A program made the translations under genes and the position numbers. From positions 1 through 6,993 of the forward strand of contig CALXZQ010000060.1 of the NCBI GenBank assembly GCA_944393275.1: a stretch of DNA of 6,993 nucleotides, in the 5' to 3' direction. The notes below the pieces were generated by a model. It did no database searches and was not told where the DNA came from. It saw only the letters and a program-made list of their open reading frames with translations. The stretch is from an uncultured Clostridia bacterium (lineage in GTDB: Bacteria > Bacillota > Clostridia > TANB77 > CAG-508). This document shows, piece by piece, positions 5,114 through 6,993 of this stretch (position 1 is the first letter of the stretch; each line of letters begins with the position of its first letter).

Positions 5114-5689
5114 ATGAAAATAATAGGTTTAACAGGAAGTTCAGGAGCAGGAAAAGACACAGTATGTGAAATAATTGAAAAAAATTATGAAGTAGAAATA
5201 GTAGATGCAGATAAAATAGCAAAACAATTATCTAAAAAAGGTACGATGTATTTAAATTCAATTGTTGAGAATTTTGGTACTGGGATTATAAATAAAAATG
5301 GTGAATTAAATAGAAAAAAACTAGCTAATATAATCTTTGAGGATGAAAGAAAAAGAGAAGAACTAAATAAATTAACATTTATATATGTAGTAGATGCAAT
5401 CCAAAAAAAGATTAATACTATTAAAAAGAAAATAATAATTGTAAATGCACCATTATTATTCGAAAGCAACTTAAATACAATTTGTGATTTTGTAATTGCG
5501 GTTGTTTCAGATAGAAAAACACAAATAGAGAGAATAATTAACAGAGATGGTATTACAAAAGAAGAAGCGGAAAAAAGACTAGATGCACAAAATACAAACG
5601 AATTCTTTGAAGAAAATGCAGATTACATAATAAAAAATAATAATAGTATAGAAGATTTAGAAAAACAGATATCTAAAATAAGAATATAA
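5114..5689 (+). CDS. coaE: Dephospho-CoA kinase
   Basis: A 191-aa P-loop kinase of CoaE length that phosphorylates the 3'-hydroxyl of dephospho-CoA, the last step of coenzyme A synthesis. Visible parts are the P-loop GSSGAGKDT (8-16), the DAD motif (31-33), NAPLLFE (111-117) and the lid/adenine-binding run RIINRDGITKEEAEKR (140-155), followed by AQN. Two departures stand out. The P-loop Lys is followed by Asp-Thr rather than Ser-Thr, and the His-Pro that I expect after the REELNKL-type helix reads FI (LTFIYV, 88-93). The overall motif order still fits CoaE better than other nucleotide kinases. The start is fixed by AAAGGAGG (5099-5106). A terminator follows 18 bases after the stop. Confidence 0.87.
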   Translation: MKIIGLTGSSGAGKDTVCEIIEKNYEVEIVDADKIAKQLSKKGTMYLNSIVENFGTGIINKNGELNRKKLANIIFEDERKREELNKLTFIYVVDAIQKKINTIKKKIIIVNAPLLFESNLNTICDFVIAVVSDRKTQIERIINRDGITKEEAEKRLDAQNTNEFFEENADYIIKNNNSIEDLEKQISKIRI

Positions 5690-5707
5690 TAAATAGATAT
5701 AAGAAAT

Positions 5708-5738
5708 AAAAAAGCTTTCAGAATGAAAGTTTTTTTTA
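5708..5738 (+). terminator. Terminator of coaE
   Basis: CTTTC (5715-5719) pairs with GAAAG (5725-5729) around a five-base loop. The stem is lengthened by an A-run pairing with the following T-run, with one G-T pair. Eight consecutive T follow (5730-5737), so this is a classic intrinsic terminator. Confidence 0.85.
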
Positions 5739-5757
5739 TTTGATAAATTAATATTAC

Positions 5758-5779
5758 AAATGTATTACATTTATAATGT
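5758..5779. repeat. Two interleaved inverted repeats upstream of the 272-aa gene's promoter
   Basis: AAATGT (5758-5763) and ACATTT (5767-5772) form a perfect inverted repeat with a three-base spacer. ACATT (5767-5771) is reused with AATGT (5775-5779). The block ends six bases before the -35 at 5785, a position suited to an operator or activator site. AT-richness makes chance palindromes likely. Confidence 0.3.
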
Positions 5780-5784
5780 GAATA

Positions 5785-5813
5785 TTGAATAAAGGAAATA
5801 ATTAGCATATAAT
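5785..5813 (+). promoter_or_regulatory. Promoter of the degenerate HD-GYP-like gene
   Basis: TTGAAT (5785-5790) and a perfect TATAAT (5808-5813) are separated by exactly 17 bases. Transcription should start near 5820, giving a leader of about 29 bases with an AAGGAG ribosome binding site (5834-5839). This is a good sigma-A-type promoter. Confidence 0.7.
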
Positions 5814-5848
5814 AAAGATGTTACAAAATTATTAAGGAGAAGTCAGTT

Positions 5849-6667
5849 ATGGATGATATGAGTTTTGCAAATTACATATTATCAGAAAAGAGACTATCGG
5901 AAAAAATAAGAATAATATGCTACTTTAAAAGAAAACATGACTGCTTTTTTGATAATACAGTAATATTTAAAACAGAAATATGTAGAATGTTCTTAGAATA
6001 TGCAAAATTAAATTTAGATACAAATTTAATTCTAACAGCATGTTTATTATACGCCTGCAAAAAAACAGTTTTAGCGTATAACCTTGATAAAGTAAGAACA
6101 TATGCAGAAGAAGGTGCAAAATATCTATCAACATTAGGTTTTGATGATAGATTTTGTAGAATATGTTTAGGAGTAAATAGATATAAACATCAAAAGAAAA
6201 GGGAAAAAGAATCAGATATTTTAGAATTAATAGATAATTTTGGAATGTTATTAGATAGAGATGATAGAAGAGCATTTACACCTGAAGAAGCCTTGTTCAT
6301 ATTAGAAAACGAAAATTTATTAGATAAGGAAAATCAATACTTACAGATATTTAAAGAATTTGTTGTAATGGCTGAAAATTCTGAAATGCTAAGTATAGAT
6401 ACAACAAAAATAATTACAAAATGGCAAAAGAAAATTAATGTACTTCCTAAATATGATTATATACATGGAATGATTGCACAAATTGAATATAGAACTGAAG
6501 CAAGAAGAATATACATAGAATCAAAAAAGATTGAAAAAGATAAGGATGGATATAAGACAAACAAAAATAAAATTAATGCTGAAAGAAGGATGAAACAGGA
6601 ATTAGCAAGACAATTAGAGGATGGACATAAATTTTCAGAATTGTTAGACAATGAAAATATATCTTAA
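5849..6667 (+). CDS. Uncharacterised protein, probable degenerate HD-GYP-like domain
   Basis: A 272-aa protein that I cannot name. Two stretches resemble HD-GYP phosphodiesterases. LTACLLYACKKT (62-73) aligns with the usual A-x-LLHD-IGK segment but has Tyr-Ala in place of His-Asp. LIDNFGMLLDRDDRRAF plus TPEEALFIL (127-152) closely resembles the region after the GYP loop (D-x-[FY]-DAL-x-x-DR-x-Y-R-x-x-x-x-x-EEAL). Between them, where a His-rich GYP loop would sit, is NRYKHQKKREK with no GYP. The metal ligands are therefore mostly gone, and if the relation is right this is a binding or structural protein, not an enzyme. Residues 215-272 are highly charged, Lys/Glu-rich and probably helical. The start is supported by AAGGAG nine bases upstream. 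A terminator lies between it and the endoQ-like gene. The HD-GYP relation is inference from motifs. Confidence 0.6.
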   Translation: MDDMSFANYILSEKRLSEKIRIICYFKRKHDCFFDNTVIFKTEICRMFLEYAKLNLDTNLILTACLLYACKKTVLAYNLDKVRTYAEEGAKYLSTLGFDDRFCRICLGVNRYKHQKKREKESDILELIDNFGMLLDRDDRRAFTPEEALFILENENLLDKENQYLQIFKEFVVMAENSEMLSIDTTKIITKWQKKINVLPKYDYIHGMIAQIEYRTEARRIYIESKKIEKDKDGYKTNKNKINAERRMKQELARQLEDGHKFSELLDNENIS

Positions 6668-6668
6668 A

Positions 6669-6703
6669 AAAACTATGTATTCTCTAATACATAGTTTTCT
6701 TTA
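6669..6703 (+). terminator. Intrinsic terminator just ahead of the endoQ-like gene
   Basis: A perfect 13-bp stem pairs 6669-6681 with 6686-6698 around a CTCT loop and is followed by a T-rich tail (TTTTCTTTAT). It begins two bases after the preceding stop codon and ends about ten bases before the AAGGAG of the next gene, so any transcript entering that gene from the left must read through it. Confidence 0.8.
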
Positions 6704-6724
6704 TGAAAGAAAAGGAGAATAATA

Positions 6725-6993
6725 ATGAACGAAGTATTTGCAGATTTACATGTTCACATAGGAAGAAGTGAAAAAAATAAACCAATAAAAATAACAGCAG
6801 CAAGGTCATTAAACTTTGCAAATATAGCAAAAGAATGTAGAGAAAGAAAAGGAATAGATATAGTTGGAATAATAGATTGTGCTTCACCATATGTAATAGA
6901 AGATATAGAAGAATTCTTAAAACAAGGAGAGGCTTATGAAATAGAAGATGGTGGAATAATATATAAAGACAAAGTATGTATTATATTAGGAAG
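6725..6993 (+). CDS. Endonuclease Q family protein (PHP domain), 5' part only
   Basis: The first 89 codons of a gene cut by the window edge. MNEVFADLHVHIGRS opens with the PHP-domain metal motif D7-L-H9-V-H11. KGIDIVGIIDCASP (42-55) and the following EDGGIIY (74-80) match the bacterial relatives of archaeal endonuclease Q. EndoQ nicks DNA 5' to deaminated bases such as hypoxanthine and uracil; related bacterial proteins have been assigned the same activity. Other PHP proteins (polymerase or phosphatase types) share the HxH motif, but the GGI-Y segment and the IGRS after the metal motif favour EndoQ. The start is supported by AAGGAG (6712-6717), seven bases before the ATG. No promoter fits between the upstream terminator and this site. 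Confidence 0.8.
   Translation, partial: MNEVFADLHVHIGRSEKNKPIKITAARSLNFANIAKECRERKGIDIVGIIDCASPYVIEDIEEFLKQGEAYEIEDGGIIYKDKVCIILG

Overview
The window is AT-rich, with strong AGGAGG-type ribosome binding sites and long runs of A/T-ending codons. It carries a cotJABC-type spore coat operon. Together these point to a spore-forming member of the Clostridia (Bacillota), probably an uncultured gut-type lineage. This assignment is inferred from composition and gene families; no rRNA or other taxonomic marker is present.

Layout, left to right. (1) An HD-domain metal-dependent phosphohydrolase (+) at the left edge, closed by a strong two-way terminator. (2) A solitary gene (-) with a RelA/SpoT nucleotidyltransferase domain, visibly richer in GC than everything around it, with its own extended -10 promoter and a foldable leader. 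It looks horizontally acquired. (3) The spore coat operon cotJA-cotJB-cotJC (-), with overlapping genes; cotJC carries a one-base insertion that breaks its reading frame near the N-terminus. (4) tmcAL (-), a tRNA-Met cytidine acetate ligase, divergent from (5) rnhA (+, RNase HI). The two appear to share a nearly symmetric -10 element. (6) coaE (+, dephospho-CoA kinase) with its own likely promoter and a terminator. (7) A 272-aa protein (+) that I read as a degenerate HD-GYP-like protein without the metal ligands, followed by a terminator hairpin and then (8) the start of an endonuclease Q family PHP-domain gene (+), cut by the right edge.

Most genes are chromosomal housekeeping (CoA synthesis, RNA-DNA hybrid removal, tRNA modification, repair of deaminated DNA) or sporulation genes. 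The accessory element is the RelA/SpoT-like gene. No gene-free stretch exceeds 300 bases; the gaps hold promoters and terminators as listed. I see no tRNA, rRNA, CRISPR array, insertion sequence or recognisable riboswitch.

The observations most worth checking are the divergent RelA/SpoT-like singleton with an unusually long insertion between its catalytic motifs, the cotJC frameshift, the Cys/Asn-rich tails on all three CotJ proteins, the symmetric tmcAL/rnhA promoter, and the degenerate HD-GYP-like protein beside endoQ.
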